64,000 bases of DNA, taken from assembly GCF_003987045.1 (NCBI RefSeq), contig NZ_PIPZ01000001.1, positions 1,054,001 through 1,118,000 of the forward strand, given 5' to 3'. Both the position numbers and the translations under genes were made by a program. Origin of the DNA: Pseudidiomarina marina. Its GTDB lineage: Bacteria > Pseudomonadota > Gammaproteobacteria > Enterobacterales > Alteromonadaceae. Position 1 is the first letter of the stretch. Every line of letters starts with the position of its first letter. This document shows positions 32,191 to 41,621 of this stretch, in pieces. The notes beneath the pieces are model-generated. The model had not been told where the DNA came from. It did not search any database and saw nothing but the letters and a program-made list of their open reading frames with translations.

Positions 32191-32398
32191 GTAGCCCGGC
32201 GTTTCACGCCGGGTAGCGCAACGCGCTGTTATTGCCCGTCGTTACACTTTATAACGCCGGGTAGCGCAACGCGCTGTTATTCTCCCAAATTACTACTAAT
32301 CTCTATATTTTCGCACATCTTGGTACGCTGAATAGAACACCGCGGAAGCCCTGATATTCACGGCGCTGCGCGCCACCCGGCGTGAAACGCCGGGCTAC
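32191..32398. repeat. REP/BIME-like cluster between ruvA and ruvB
   Basis: A GC-rich unit beginning GTAGCCCGGCG, with a hairpin CCCGGCGTTTCACGCCGGG, lies at 32191-32228. A partial direct copy is at 32251-32280, and an inverted copy at 32361-32398. The outer units point toward each other. The ruvA stop codon is the TAG within the inverted unit. Another copy follows cmoB at 37253. REP units of this design are usually mobilised by RAYT proteins; no such gene is in the window. Confidence 0.88.
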
Positions 32399-33015
32399 AT
32401 ATTCTTCAGCGCGAAGCGGATGAGGGCTTCGCTTGGTGCTTCGGGTTCAGCTTTGAGTGCCGCCGCGACAGCTTTCTCAGCTTGGGCTGGCTTGTAGCCA
32501 AGCGCCAACAATGCACTCAGCGCGTCGTCGCGCGGCGAGCTACCGCTAATCGTTGGATTCATCTCACCAAAGTCAATTGGGGCAGCATCGGTTGCAGGCG
32601 TTGCCGTACCCCAATTTTTTAATCGGTCGCGCATTTCAACAACTAAGCGTTCCGCTGTTTTGCGGCCTACACCCGGAAGTTTAACCAACGTGGAGACATC
32701 ATCGTGTGTTACAGCATGAACAAACTGATGCGCCGTCATACCAGACATAATAGTAAGGGCTAACTTCGGGCCGACACCTTGCGCTTTTATCAGTTGCCGA
32801 AATAGCATGCGTTCTGCAAACGTATTAAACCCATAAAGCAGTTGCGCGTCTTCACGCACCACAAAGTGTGTGATGATTTTTACTTGCTCGCCAATATCTG
32901 GAAGTTCATACAAACAAGTCATCGGCATCTGAACTTCATAGCCAACGCCGTGTACATCAATGAGAATTTCAGGTGGTTGCTTAGCGATTAACGTTCCTGT
33001 TAATTGACCAATCAC
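32395..33015 (-). CDS. ruvA: Holliday junction-binding protein RuvA
   Basis: 206 residues from a GTG at 33015, after AAGGGGA; the frame opens 18 codons earlier inside ruv[10 protein letters not shown] and [14 protein letters not shown] are the OB-fold start. Helix-hairpin-helix motifs [13 protein letters not shown] and [16 protein letters not shown] are in the middle, and a RuvB-interacting domain is at the C-terminus (LIRFALKNM). The GTG overlaps the ruvC TGA (GTGA). The stop TAG is contributed by the REP unit next to it. Confidence 0.95.
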   Translation of the reverse strand: MIGQLTGTLIAKQPPEILIDVHGVGYEVQMPMTCLYELPDIGEQVKIITHFVVREDAQLLYGFNTFAERMLFRQLIKAQGVGPKLALTIMSGMTAHQFVHAVTHDDVSTLVKLPGVGRKTAERLVVEMRDRLKNWGTATPATDAAPIDFGEMNPTISGSSPRDDALSALLALGYKPAQAEKAVAAALKAEPEAPSEALIRFALKNM

Positions 33016-33533
33016 GCGCGTCCCCTTGTTGTTTTTAGTATGAGTTGTGTGCGTGTATGTGCATGGCACAACGCAACAGCTAACGCGTCGGCGGCATCAG
33101 CTTGCGGCTTATGCTGCAGTTTCAGCATCGCCATGACCATGTGCTGCACTTGCGTCTTGTCAGCAGCACCCGTGCCTACCACCGCCTGTTTCACCAAACG
33201 CGCAGCATATTCTGCCACTGGCAAACCAGCACCGGCTGCAGCGACAATCGCAGCACCTCGAGCCTGACCTAACTTTAGCGCAGAATCAGGGTTGCGTGCC
33301 ATAAACACTTGCTCAATAGCGAATTCAGTCGGTTGAAACTGCGCAATAAGCTCAACAATACCATCATGGATAACTTTGAGCTTATCGGCAAGAGTTGGTT
33401 CGGCTTCGCCTTTAAGGCTGCGCATCACATTGATGCAGCCGCTGCCTAAATAGGTAATTTGATTGCCTGATTGGCGAATCACACCATAGCCGGTAAGGCG
33501 TGAACCTGGGTCAATTCCCAGAATTATGGCCAT
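33012..33533 (-). CDS. ruvC: Holliday junction resolvase RuvC
   Basis: A 173-residue RNase H-fold endonuclease. Catalytic carboxylates are in ILGIDPGS (Asp near residue 7), AIEQVF (Glu near 68) and the late [12 protein letters not shown] aspartates. It cuts the four-way junctions held by RuvAB. It heads ruvC-ruvA in this window. In Pseudomonas yebC lies between aspS and ruvC; here only 25 bp separate them and yebC is absent. Confidence 0.95.
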   Translation of the reverse strand: MAIILGIDPGSRLTGYGVIRQSGNQITYLGSGCINVMRSLKGEAEPTLADKLKVIHDGIVELIAQFQPTEFAIEQVFMARNPDSALKLGQARGAAIVAAAGAGLPVAEYAARLVKQAVVGTGAADKTQVQHMVMAMLKLQHKPQADAADALAVALCHAHTRTQLILKTTRGRA

Positions 33534-33558
33534 GATTCGCTCCTATCAGTAAGGTATT

Positions 33559-35325
33559 TTATTCACTGTCCTTCAAGGTAACAGCAACGTTGAGTTCTGC
33601 CAATGCCTCTGGGTTGGCAACGCCTGGTGCGTCAGTCAATACACACGCCGCGGTTGTTGTTTTCGGGAATGCAATTACTTCGCGAATAGAACTTGCGCCT
33701 ACCATTAGCATCACTAAACGATCAAGACCAAAGGCCAAGCCCGCATGTGGCGGCGTGCCGTACTTCAAGGCTTCAAGCAAGAAACCAAACTTCTCTTGCG
33801 CTTCGTCTTTGCCAATACCCAAAATTTCAAACGCCGCTTGCTGCATTTCGTTATTGTGAATACGAACTGAACCGCCGCCGACTTCTACGCCGTTAAGCAC
33901 CATATCGTAGGCATTCGACAGCGCAGCTTCTGGGTTCGCTTTCAATTCATCTGGGGTCACACCAACCGGCGCGGTGAACGGATGGTGAATCGCATGCAAA
34001 CGGCCTTCGTGTTCTTCGAACATCGGGAAGTCGACAACCCAAAGAGGACGCCACTCGTCACTCACGAGTTCAAAATCGTTGCCAACCTTCAAGCGCAATG
34101 CACCCATGGCTTCTGCAACCACAGTTGCTTTGTCCGCACCGAAGAAAATGATATCACCGTTCGCCGCTTCAGTACGGGTTAGGATGCCTTCAAGTGCCGC
34201 ATCTGGAATAAACTTAAGTACCGGCGACTGAATTCCGTCGCGGCCCGCACTCAAGTCGTTCACTTTCATCCACGCTAGGCCTTTCGCACCATAGATACCA
34301 ACAAAGTTGGTATATTCATCAATGTTCTTGCGTGAAATTGCTTCCGCTTTGCCTGGCACTTTCAGCGCAGCGACGCGCCCTTTCGGATCATTCGCTGGGC
34401 CGGCAAACACTTTAAACTCAACATCTTTGAGCAAGTCAGCCACGTCAATTAACTCAAGTGGATTTCGCAAGTCAGGCTTATCGCTACCGAAGCGACGCAT
34501 CGCTTCGTGCCACGTCATCCGCGGGAAATCACCCAAATCAACATCAAGCATTTCTGAGAACAGCTTGCGTACCATCTGTTCTGTTACCGCCATCACTTGG
34601 TCAGACGACATAAACGATGTTTCAATATCAATCTGCGTAAATTCTGGTTGGCGATCTGCCCGTAAATCTTCGTCACGGAAACACTTCACAATTTGGTAGT
34701 AACGATCAAAACCAGACATCATCAGCAACTGCTTAAACAACTGCGGCGACTGTGGCAATGCGAAGAACTTCCCTTTGTGTGTGCGGCTTGGCACCAAGTA
34801 ATCACGCGCGCCTTCAGGCGTTGCTCGAGTCAACATTGGTGTTTCGATGTCTAAAAAACCATGGTCATCTAAGAAACGACGAACCGCGCTGGTTACTTTG
34901 GCTCGGAACTGTAAGTTGTGGTTCATGTTTGGACGACGTAAGTCCAAATAGCGGAAGCGCAAGCGCTGCTCTTCACTTACCTGCTGATTAAAATCAATTG
35001 GCAGTGGCTCGGCACGGCTAATAATTTCAAGCTCAGTCGCCATCACCTCAACCGCACCGGTCGCCATAGTTTTGTTAACCTGGCTTTCAGGACGCGCACG
35101 CACGGTGCCCACTAAACGAATACAGAACTCTTGACGTAGCTTGTTTGCAGTCTCGAAAAGCGCCTTTTGGTCAGGATCAAACACCACCTGCACCAAACCA
35201 GTTCGGTCGCGCATATCAATAAAAATCAAACCACCTAAATCACGGCGTTTATTCACCCAACCGCACAAAGTTACGGATTGGTCTACAAGACTCGTTTCAA
35301 GTTGTCCACAGTAATGGCTACGCAT
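33559..35325 (-). CDS. aspS: Aspartyl-tRNA synthetase
   Basis: 588 residues from the ATG at 35325 ([12 protein letters not shown]), with AGGGA eight bases upstream; the frame opens 14 codons earlier. An OB-fold anticodon domain ([23 protein letters not shown]) leads. Class II motif 2 is in [20 protein letters not shown], a bacterial GAD insertion spans about 300-410, and motif 3 is [13 protein letters not shown]. It charges tRNA-Asp. The bacterial type with a GAD domain can be discriminating or not; the sequence alone does not tell. Confidence 0.96.
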   Translation of the reverse strand: MRSHYCGQLETSLVDQSVTLCGWVNKRRDLGGLIFIDMRDRTGLVQVVFDPDQKALFETANKLRQEFCIRLVGTVRARPESQVNKTMATGAVEVMATELEIISRAEPLPIDFNQQVSEEQRLRFRYLDLRRPNMNHNLQFRAKVTSAVRRFLDDHGFLDIETPMLTRATPEGARDYLVPSRTHKGKFFALPQSPQLFKQLLMMSGFDRYYQIVKCFRDEDLRADRQPEFTQIDIETSFMSSDQVMAVTEQMVRKLFSEMLDVDLGDFPRMTWHEAMRRFGSDKPDLRNPLELIDVADLLKDVEFKVFAGPANDPKGRVAALKVPGKAEAISRKNIDEYTNFVGIYGAKGLAWMKVNDLSAGRDGIQSPVLKFIPDAALEGILTRTEAANGDIIFFGADKATVVAEAMGALRLKVGNDFELVSDEWRPLWVVDFPMFEEHEGRLHAIHHPFTAPVGVTPDELKANPEAALSNAYDMVLNGVEVGGGSVRIHNNEMQQAAFEILGIGKDEAQEKFGFLLEALKYGTPPHAGLAFGLDRLVMLMVGASSIREVIAFPKTTTAACVLTDAPGVANPEALAELNVAVTLKDSE

Positions 35326-35502
35326 GGGATCATCCCTACCACAAATTAAGAATTTACAAGGCTGCACATTATAACGGACTTACACTGAATGTCAGTAACT
35401 GTCGGCGCAATTTAATAATGAGAACAACCATGGTGCTACTGTTTCGGGCTACGTTACGTTAAAATACATCGAGTGTCTGTCAGCCAAAGATTATTGAGAC
35501 GT

Positions 35503-36234
35503 ATGACGAAGAAAGATTCGATATTCGCAGAGCCATTGCCGCAAGTCAGCGATTTTGTGTTTGATCACACCGTGGTGGAAGTATTCCCCGACATGATCAA
35601 CCGCTCCGTACCTGGCTACCAAAGCATTTTGCAAGGCATTGGCCAGCTCACTAAGCGCTTCGCACAATCTGACTCTAATCTCTATGATTTAGGCTGCTCG
35701 TTAGGCGCTGCGACATTAGCCATGCGCCAAAACTGCCAGCACCTTAGCGGCGTTCAGGTTATCGGTATCGACAATTCCGAAGCCATGGTTGAGCGTTGCA
35801 AGCTTCACTTGCAAGGCTATCGTAGCGACGTGCCTGTGAGTGTGCGCTGCGAAGACATCCAGCAGTCTGACATTAAAAGTGCTTCCGTGGTGACCATGAA
35901 CTTCACCTTGCAGTTCGTGCCGCCAGAGCAGCGCTACGACTTACTGAAAAAAATATACGACGGCCTAAAACCGGGCGGCGTAATGTTGTTGAGCGAAAAA
36001 TTCCGCAGTGCCGATGAGCACATGAACGAGCTGCTTGTAGATATTCACCACGAATTCAAACGCGCCAACGGCTACAGTGAACTCGAAATTGCCCAGAAAC
36101 GCGCAGCCATCGAGAACGTCATGCGCATCGACACACTTGAGGCGCACCATCAACGCCTGCACGAAATTGGCTTTAATCACACCCAAGTGTGGTTCCAATG
36201 CTACAATTTCGCGGCACTACTAGCCGTTAAATAG
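35503..36234 (+). CDS. cmoA: Carboxy-SAM synthase CmoA
   Basis: 243 residues from the ATG at 35503, after a weak GAG. It is a class I methyltransferase fold with LYDLGCSLGAATLAMRQ (SAM loop) and VIGIDNSEAMVERC. It converts S-adenosylmethionine and prephenate to carboxy-SAM, which CmoB uses for wobble uridine-34. Its C-terminal codons and stop are duplicated in tandem at 36220-36249, so a reading-through ribosome would meet a second stop 15 bases on. It is followed by cmoB. Confidence 0.94.
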   Translation: MTKKDSIFAEPLPQVSDFVFDHTVVEVFPDMINRSVPGYQSILQGIGQLTKRFAQSDSNLYDLGCSLGAATLAMRQNCQHLSGVQVIGIDNSEAMVERCKLHLQGYRSDVPVSVRCEDIQQSDIKSASVVTMNFTLQFVPPEQRYDLLKKIYDGLKPGGVMLLSEKFRSADEHMNELLVDIHHEFKRANGYSELEIAQKRAAIENVMRIDTLEAHHQRLHEIGFNHTQVWFQCYNFAALLAVK

Positions 36235-36249
36235 CTAGCCGTTAAATAA
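36220..36249 (+). repeat. 15-bp tandem duplication over the cmoA stop codon
   Basis: CTAGCCGTTAAATAG at 36220-36234 is followed without a gap by CTAGCCGTTAAATAA at 36235-36249. Both encode Leu-Ala-Val-Lys-stop in the cmoA frame, with TAG then TAA. Confidence 0.9.
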
Positions 36250-36272
36250 CTTGCCGAGAATTAACCGGAGAA

Positions 36273-37256
36273 ATGATGAATTTGTTCGCCCAAGATCTTA
36301 TCTCTGTTGCCCAGTCACCTTTGCAGCATTGGCTTACAACCTTGCCAGCGCAGTTAGAAACATGGCAAAAAGAACAACAGCACGGCGAATTACCCAAGTG
36401 GCTTCGTTGCGTTGCGCAACTACCTAAAATCGAACCGCAACACGTTTCTCTTGCTGATACGATTACCGTAGCGAACGAGAATATTAGTGAAGGCGAGCAA
36501 AACCGTATTCGCGGCCTCATGATGCAACTCACACCGTGGCGCAAAGGACCGTTCGACCTGCATGGCGTGCACATCGACACCGAATGGCGTTCAGATTTTA
36601 AATGGCAGCGCGTGTTGCCCCATTTAAGCAATAACGGCGACCTCAGCGGCCGCCAAGTACTTGATATCGGTTGTGGCAGTGGCTATCACCTGTGGCGCAT
36701 GCTTGAAGCCGGCGCCGATCAAGTTTGGGGCATCGACCCAGGCCAGTTGTTTATGGCACAGTTTATGGCCATTCGGCACTTCATGCCTGCCGAACTTGCC
36801 GCACGAGCCCACTGGTTTCCACTCGGTGTCGAAGATCTTCCTGAACTCCGTGCGTTTGACACCGTCTTCAGCATGGGCGTCTTATACCACCGTCGTTCGC
36901 CAATTGATTTCCTGACACAACTTCGCGCCCAATTAAAAACGGGCGGCGAACTTGTACTCGAAACATTGGTGGTTGAAGGCGACGAACATACCGTTTTAGT
37001 GCCAGGCGAAACCTACGCCAAAATGCGCAACGTTTGGTTTATCCCAAGCACCAAAGCCCTATTACACTGGATGAGCCGAGTCGGCTTCAAAAACGCGCGC
37101 GTGGTCGACGAATCCATCACCAGCCTCGAAGAACAACGCGCCACCGAATGGATGCAAGGTCAATCACTCGCCGACTTCCTCGATCCAAACGACCGCAGCC
37201 GCACCATCGAAGGCTACCCCGCCCCCCGCCGCGCCGTCATCATCGCCAACCCGTAG
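36273..37256 (+). CDS. cmoB: tRNA 5-carboxymethoxyuridine synthase CmoB
   Basis: 327 residues, full length. The SAM/carboxy-SAM pocket is [20 protein letters not shown] near residue 130, with [21 protein letters not shown] before it and [15 protein letters not shown] at the C-terminus. It transfers the carboxymethyl group of carboxy-SAM to 5-hydroxyuridine-34 of several tRNAs. It partners with cmoA immediately upstream. Its TAG stop is the TAG of a REP unit (GTAGCCCGGCG) that follows. Confidence 0.95.
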   Translation: MMNLFAQDLISVAQSPLQHWLTTLPAQLETWQKEQQHGELPKWLRCVAQLPKIEPQHVSLADTITVANENISEGEQNRIRGLMMQLTPWRKGPFDLHGVHIDTEWRSDFKWQRVLPHLSNNGDLSGRQVLDIGCGSGYHLWRMLEAGADQVWGIDPGQLFMAQFMAIRHFMPAELAARAHWFPLGVEDLPELRAFDTVFSMGVLYHRRSPIDFLTQLRAQLKTGGELVLETLVVEGDEHTVLVPGETYAKMRNVWFIPSTKALLHWMSRVGFKNARVVDESITSLEEQRATEWMQGQSLADFLDPNDRSRTIEGYPAPRRAVIIANP

Positions 37257-37290
37257 CCCGGCGTTTTACGCCGGGTGATGCGTAGCATCG
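37253..37290 (+). repeat. REP unit at the cmoB stop codon
   Basis: A GTAGCCCGGCG start, then a GCCGGG hairpin half and TGATGCGTAGCATC, a small palindrome. It is the same family as the ruvA/ruvB cluster, and again its TAG serves as the stop codon of the gene before it. Confidence 0.85.
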
Positions 37291-37311
37291 TGAATGCCCG
37301 AGCTTACGCCG

Positions 37312-37554
37312 ATGGTCATAGGCATGGCCATAGTCATAAGCATGGGCATGGGCATAAGCATAGGCATGGGCATAAGCATAGGCATAGGCATGGTCATAAG
37401 CATAGGCATAGGCATGGTCATAAGCATAGGCATGGGCATAGGCATGGTCATAGGTATGGCCATAGTCATAGGCATGGTCATAAGCATGGGCATAGCCATA
37501 GTCATAGGCATAGGCATAGCCATAGTCATAAGCATGGCCATAGTCATAGGCATG
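37312..37554 (+). repeat. Hexanucleotide microsatellite of NNCATR units
   Basis: About forty 6-bp units with CAT fixed (one TAT variant) and two or three variable bases: GGCATG, GGCATA, AGCATA, GTCATA, GCCATA and others. The phase is kept for about 240 bp without an indel. One plus-strand frame reads His alternating with Arg, Gly, Ser or Lys; the minus strand also stays open. There is no Shine-Dalgarno, so I treat it as a repeat and not as a gene. Confidence 0.9.
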
Positions 37555-37572
37555 CCACCCTATTTTATTCTC

Positions 37573-37645
37573 AGTGTTCAGTTGCATCAAAAATGGAGCA
37601 TTTTAGCCACCTCGTTTTGCTCTCTTTTTGATGCAACTGAACACT
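37573..37645. repeat. Perfect 21-bp inverted repeat with 31-nt loop
   Basis: AGTGTTCAGTTGCATCAAAAA at 37573-37593 is matched exactly by its reverse complement at 37625-37645. The loop is TGGAGCATTTTAGCCACCTC followed by 11 more bases. A T-rich run follows. It may be a strong terminator, a MITE, or a solo TIR pair. No similar copy is seen elsewhere in the window. The rest of the gap to 37778 has nothing I can assign. Confidence 0.85.
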
Positions 37646-37778
37646 TATTTTTTATTGGCATATACCCACTCTTCTCTGCTCGTTAGTTCATTAATTGATA
37701 CCTTGGATTATTATTCCGATAACGATATTTTTGAGTTATGGGCCTTGGGCTGTGCAAATTGACTGATGTTGCGGTTCT

Positions 37779-38087
37779 TTAGAGATAGGGAGCCATAATG
37801 GCATCGAATCTTCGTTGACGTTCATCCTTTTCGCGTTTAGATGGCGGCTCAGCCAGCGCTGCATCAAGGATTTCAATGAATTTCGGGGCTAAACCGAGTT
37901 CGACGAGTGCCGCTATTAAATATTCACTGCGTACACTATGACCACTTTCCATTCTTGAAATGGTTGCGCGACCACAATACAACCTCTCAGAAAAGGCTAT
38001 CTGACTCATTCTATACTCACGTTCGGTACGTATAAATTTCGCTAGCTTACGGACAACTTCGTCTTGCAGTTCTTGTGGAGATTTCAT
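37779..38087 (-). CDS. Small Xre-type helix-turn-helix regulator
   Basis: About 102 residues from the ATG at 38087, which has GGAAG upstream; the frame opens 16 codons earlier. The helix-turn-helix reads MSQIAFSERLYCGRATISRMESGHSVRSEYLIAALVELGL, with the usual Ser/Thr-Arg-Met-Glu-x-Gly recognition turn (bases 37915-38010 approximately). A charged C-terminus follows (PPSKREKDERQRRFDAIM). No partner gene lies beside it, so its target is unknown. It sits alone between the repeat-rich gap and galU. Confidence 0.8.
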   Translation of the reverse strand: MKSPQELQDEVVRKLAKFIRTEREYRMSQIAFSERLYCGRATISRMESGHSVRSEYLIAALVELGLAPKFIEILDAALAEPPSKREKDERQRRFDAIMAPYL

Positions 38088-38269
38088 TGGTTTGCTTCCA
38101 GAGTACAGAAAAGAGGAAGTATAGGCACTCACCAAACCGGCGGACTTTAATTAATTCATATCCACTTAGCTTTTTGGCTTATTGCTGACATATTCAGATG
38201 TAGGTGGGATAAGCTCCATCACGTCAAGGCTTCTAAGCATCAACGCGATGGGCTGTAAACGTCAAGGTA

Positions 38270-39154
38270 TTAGCGTTGCTTGGCGAGCCAGGCTTTGAAG
38301 TCGGTGCCGAGGGCTGGGTGACGCATGGCGTGTTCAACGAAGGCTTGCGTGTAACCTAGCTTGTTGCCGCAATCATGGCTCTTGCCTTTCATGTAATAGG
38401 CATTAACCGGCTGTTGCTCGAGCAGCATTGCCATTGCATCAGTCAACTGAATTTCATTGCCAGCGCCCGGCGGTGTCTTCTCCAGTAGCGCCCACAAGGC
38501 GGCTGGGAATACGTAGCGACCAACCACAGCTAAATCCGATGGTGCTTCATCAACTGGCGGCTTTTCAACTAAACGTTTAATTGAAGCCTGCTCGCCCGGC
38601 GCTAGCTCCACGCCGTTGATGTCAGCAACGCCATATTGATTAACTAACTCAGCCGGCACTTTTTCGACCATAACCTGCGCTGCGCCAGAGGCGTTAAAGT
38701 TAGCGACCATTTCGGCCAAGTTATCTCGACTTAAATCACAGCTTGCTGAGTCGACCAATACGTCTGGCAGTACCACTGCAAATGGCTGGTCTTCAATCAA
38801 TGGACGCGCACAAAGCACGGCATGGCCAAGACCTTTTGCAACGTCTTGGCGCACGGCCATCACGGTAACCTGAGGCGGGCAGATTGCCCGCACTTCAGCT
38901 AAAAGTTGATCTTTAGCCCGTTTTTCCAGCATATCCTCTAATTCATAGTTGGCGTCGAAGTGGTTTTCGATAGCGCTTTTGCTTGAGTGAGTTACCAAAA
39001 TAATATCGGTTAGCCCAGCTGCAGCGCACTCTTCGACAATATACTGAATCAACGGCCGGTCAACCAACGGCAGCATTTCCTTTGGAATTGCTTTGGTTGC
39101 TGGCAGCATCCGCGTCCCCAGACCTGCCACCGGAATCACAACTTTTTTTACCAT
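38270..39154 (-). CDS. galU: UTP-glucose-1-phosphate uridylyltransferase
   Basis: 294 residues from the ATG at 39154, with AGGA upstream. [24 protein letters not shown] is the nucleotidyltransferase signature, [11 protein letters not shown] the sugar-nucleotide loop, and [14 protein letters not shown] the substrate region. It makes UDP-glucose for envelope polysaccharides and galactose metabolism. The peptide transporter lies 27 bp upstream on the same strand. A TTG three codons before the ATG is an unlikely alternative start. Confidence 0.94.
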   Translation of the reverse strand: MVKKVVIPVAGLGTRMLPATKAIPKEMLPLVDRPLIQYIVEECAAAGLTDIILVTHSSKSAIENHFDANYELEDMLEKRAKDQLLAEVRAICPPQVTVMAVRQDVAKGLGHAVLCARPLIEDQPFAVVLPDVLVDSASCDLSRDNLAEMVANFNASGAAQVMVEKVPAELVNQYGVADINGVELAPGEQASIKRLVEKPPVDEAPSDLAVVGRYVFPAALWALLEKTPPGAGNEIQLTDAMAMLLEQQPVNAYYMKGKSHDCGNKLGYTQAFVEHAMRHPALGTDFKAWLAKQR

Positions 39155-39181
39155 GTTCAACAAATCCTATTGTTTAATGTT

Positions 39182-40678
39182 TTATTGCTTTTCAGCTTTT
39201 GTGCCTAGGCCTTCGTGTTCGGCGACAGCTTCCAGCTCTTGATCAAGTCCTTCGGCCGTCGTTCTTGGCTCCACACGCTCTGCCCCATGCATCCAATTAA
39301 CAAGCATGCCAGAGATAAACCAAAGAACCACAGCGAAAAATAGTAAACCTACCGCTACGCCACCAAATACCATTAATAAGCCTGCATAACCTGGGTCAAG
39401 GCCAATTGACGTTGCTACTTGAATCGAGAAGTCATACTCGCCTGCATTTTCACTGAATGCACCAACCATGCCCGCGAGGTAGCTGGCAATCGCTGGCATC
39501 AAGAACCACACACCCATGACTAATGATGCTAAACGCAACGGAGCGAGTTTTGTCATCAGTGACAAACCAACTGGCGAAATACAAAGTTCACCCAAGGTGT
39601 GGAATAGATACGCGAGTATCAACCACATCATATTCGCTTGACCGGTTACTTGAATCTCAAATAAGCCCAAAATCAAGAATACGAAACCAATTGAGGTGAG
39701 TACCAAGCCTGCGAAAATCTTAATCGGCGCATCTGGGCTTTTATCTTTCTTGTGTAACCACACCCACAATACGGAGAAAATAGGTGCGAATAGCAGAATA
39801 AATAGCGGGTTCAGCGATTGAAAATATCCAGCTGGAATAATCGAATCACCAAAACTACGGTCAGTGTAACGATCAGCATAAATATTCATCAAACCACCGG
39901 CTTGCTCAAACGCTAACCAGAACACCGTGACGAACACAAATAGGAACAAAATAACGCGAAGGCGATCATGCTCAACTTTTGATAGTGGCTTCTTCACACC
40001 ACCGGCCGCTTCACGGTCACGTTTTGCACCAGGAATTTTACCAATATCGCCTAAGAAACGCTGGAAGAATAAACCTTGAGTAATCACGGCTAGCGTCATA
40101 CCAATACCAGCGGCAAAGTAACCCCAGCGCCAACCATAATCAGGGCTCTCACCCAACGTCGAGGTAACCAATGGCGCAATAAACGCACCTAAGTTAATAC
40201 CCATGTAGAAAATTGAGAACGCACTATCACGACGTGCATCACCTTGTTGATACAAATCACCAACAATGGTCGAAATGTTTGGTTTAAATAGGCCGTTACC
40301 AGCTATCAAAATACCTAAACCGATGTAGAACAGTTCAATGCTGTGCGGGGTCGCCGCAAACAAGGTGAACTGCGCTGCAGCCATCAAAATACCGCCGAGT
40401 AGAATCGAGCGGCGCTGTCCTAAATAGTTATCAGCTAACCAACCACCAATCAGCGGCGTAAAATAAACAAGACCGGTATACATACCATAAAGCGATAATG
40501 CATCCGCATCGCTCATGCCGAATCCTGGGTTTGCCGCTTCAGTTGCTGCAACCAAAGTAAGTACTAACAATGCGCGCATGCCGTAGTAAGAGAAACGCTC
40601 CCACATTTCGGCAGTAAAAAGCACATACAGGCCCTTCGGGTGACCCCAAAGTTCAGACTTCGCAGGCGCCTGGCTCAT
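39182..40678 (-). CDS. POT-family proton-dependent oligopeptide transporter
   Basis: This 498-residue membrane protein has about fourteen hydrophobic segments. The N-terminal ExxERFxYYG motif (EMWERFSYYGMRALL) is the proton-coupling signature, and the PTR2 motif (GGWLADNYLGQRRSILLGG) and FYMGINLGAFIAPL follow. It belongs with DtpA/YdgR-like importers of di- and tripeptides. The long Lys-rich C-terminal tail is cytoplasmic. It lies before galU on the same strand, but a functional link is not obvious. Confidence 0.92.
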   Translation of the reverse strand: MSQAPAKSELWGHPKGLYVLFTAEMWERFSYYGMRALLVLTLVAATEAANPGFGMSDADALSLYGMYTGLVYFTPLIGGWLADNYLGQRRSILLGGILMAAAQFTLFAATPHSIELFYIGLGILIAGNGLFKPNISTIVGDLYQQGDARRDSAFSIFYMGINLGAFIAPLVTSTLGESPDYGWRWGYFAAGIGMTLAVITQGLFFQRFLGDIGKIPGAKRDREAAGGVKKPLSKVEHDRLRVILFLFVFVTVFWLAFEQAGGLMNIYADRYTDRSFGDSIIPAGYFQSLNPLFILLFAPIFSVLWVWLHKKDKSPDAPIKIFAGLVLTSIGFVFLILGLFEIQVTGQANMMWLILAYLFHTLGELCISPVGLSLMTKLAPLRLASLVMGVWFLMPAIASYLAGMVGAFSENAGEYDFSIQVATSIGLDPGYAGLLMVFGGVAVGLLFFAVVLWFISGMLVNWMHGAERVEPRTTAEGLDQELEAVAEHEGLGTKAEKQ

Positions 40679-40775
40679 ATAATATTCCTCAGTAAATGTA
40701 ATTATCGTTATTCAAGTTATAACAGTGACGGGCTTTTATAACGCAGAAGCCTTGCATGGTGCAAGGCTTCGAGGC

Positions 40776-41507
40776 TTAAAACTGGTCGTAAAAATCGTCG
40801 TCCAGTTCCTCTTCATCCGACTGTGCTGGCGGATTTCCATCGTAAACTTTGTCTTGCCAGCGCTGAAAATACGATTCTTTCACGAACGAATACGGATCCA
40901 AAGATTCTTCCAACATTGGCTCTAAGTCCATCAGTTGAATACGCGCTTCGAGCCCTTTAATCATCCAACGCGCCACACTTGTCGGTCCACTCAAGTTATC
41001 TAGTGGGAAATACATGCCATCAACAACATCACCACCACGATCAACCACAACGGTTGGCCCAAGACCAGGTAGCATCAAGTAGGGACCATCAGCAACACCG
41101 TAGGATGCCAATACTTCGCCAAAACCCTCTTCGCGACGCTCAATTCCCATCTCAGTAGCGACATCAAAAATACCAAGCACACCAACGGTGCTGTTAATCG
41201 TGAAACGCCAGAAACTCACACCAGCATCCACCACTTTGCCCTGAAGCGCATTATTGACCAACGACGATACTTCATCGAGATTTTCTACCGCATTCGACAA
41301 ACCTTTTCGCATCGGCTTTGGCACGTGGCTGTATGCTTTTGCGGCGGGGCGGATCACAGCATCATCAAGCTCTTCGTTGAAGTCCCACACTTCACGGTTT
41401 ACTTGCTCGAACGGGTCTCGTTCGTCAGCCCAAGTATCGTCCTGTGGGGCGCTCGCGCAACCGCTTGCCAATAAGGCAACTGCAGCAATTGCTAAAAGTC
41501 TGTTCAT
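40776..41507 (-). CDS. mlaA: Outer-membrane lipid asymmetry lipoprotein MlaA (VacJ)
   Basis: About 243 residues from the ATG at 41507, after AAGGGAG. The lipoprotein signal ends in LASGC. The MlaA signature region is DPFEQVNREVWDFNEELDDAVIRPAAKAY, and PYLMLPGLGPTVVVDRGG is in the middle. It sits with porins in the outer membrane and returns misplaced phospholipids to MlaC/MlaBDEF. The C-terminal tail is very acidic (EEELDDDFYD). No other mla genes lie beside it, as is common. Element B1 lies 20 bp upstream of the start, on the ccmI side. Confidence 0.93.
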   Translation of the reverse strand: MNRLLAIAAVALLASGCASAPQDDTWADERDPFEQVNREVWDFNEELDDAVIRPAAKAYSHVPKPMRKGLSNAVENLDEVSSLVNNALQGKVVDAGVSFWRFTINSTVGVLGIFDVATEMGIERREEGFGEVLASYGVADGPYLMLPGLGPTVVVDRGGDVVDGMYFPLDNLSGPTSVARWMIKGLEARIQLMDLEPMLEESLDPYSFVKESYFQRWQDKVYDGNPPAQSDEEELDDDFYDQF

Positions 41508-41531
41508 AAAAACTCCCTTAAAAACCAAAAC

Positions 41532-41612
41532 CGTTATTAGCCGTTAGATATTAGATATTAGAAAACAACTAAAACAGCCGAGCTAATATCTAATATCTAA
41601 CGGCTAATATCG
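41532..41612. repeat. Palindromic element B1 (heptamer-arm family B)
   Basis: Arms 41532-41561 and 41583-41612 pair with one mismatch. The heptamers are TTATTAG, CCGTTAG, ATATTAG, ATATTAG. Both arms carry the otherwise unique CCGTTAG heptamer, a matched change. The 21-nt loop is AAAACAACTAAAACAGCCGAG. It ends 10 bp before the ccmI stop. Confidence 0.92.
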
Positions 41613-41621
41613 TACTTGCGT

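Noticed and set aside
37312..37554. CRISPR array
   Set aside because: The units are 6 bp and there are no unique spacers of constant length and no cas genes.
37240..37590. Minus-strand open frame rich in Tyr, Asp and Ala repeats
   Set aside because: Mirror of the same hexamer repeat; no start signal and no similarity to known proteins.
37275..37631. Open frame of 118 codons coding for a His-rich repeat protein
   Set aside because: No Shine-Dalgarno, starts inside a REP unit, and the reading frame is only a result of the hexamer repeat, which keeps both strands open.
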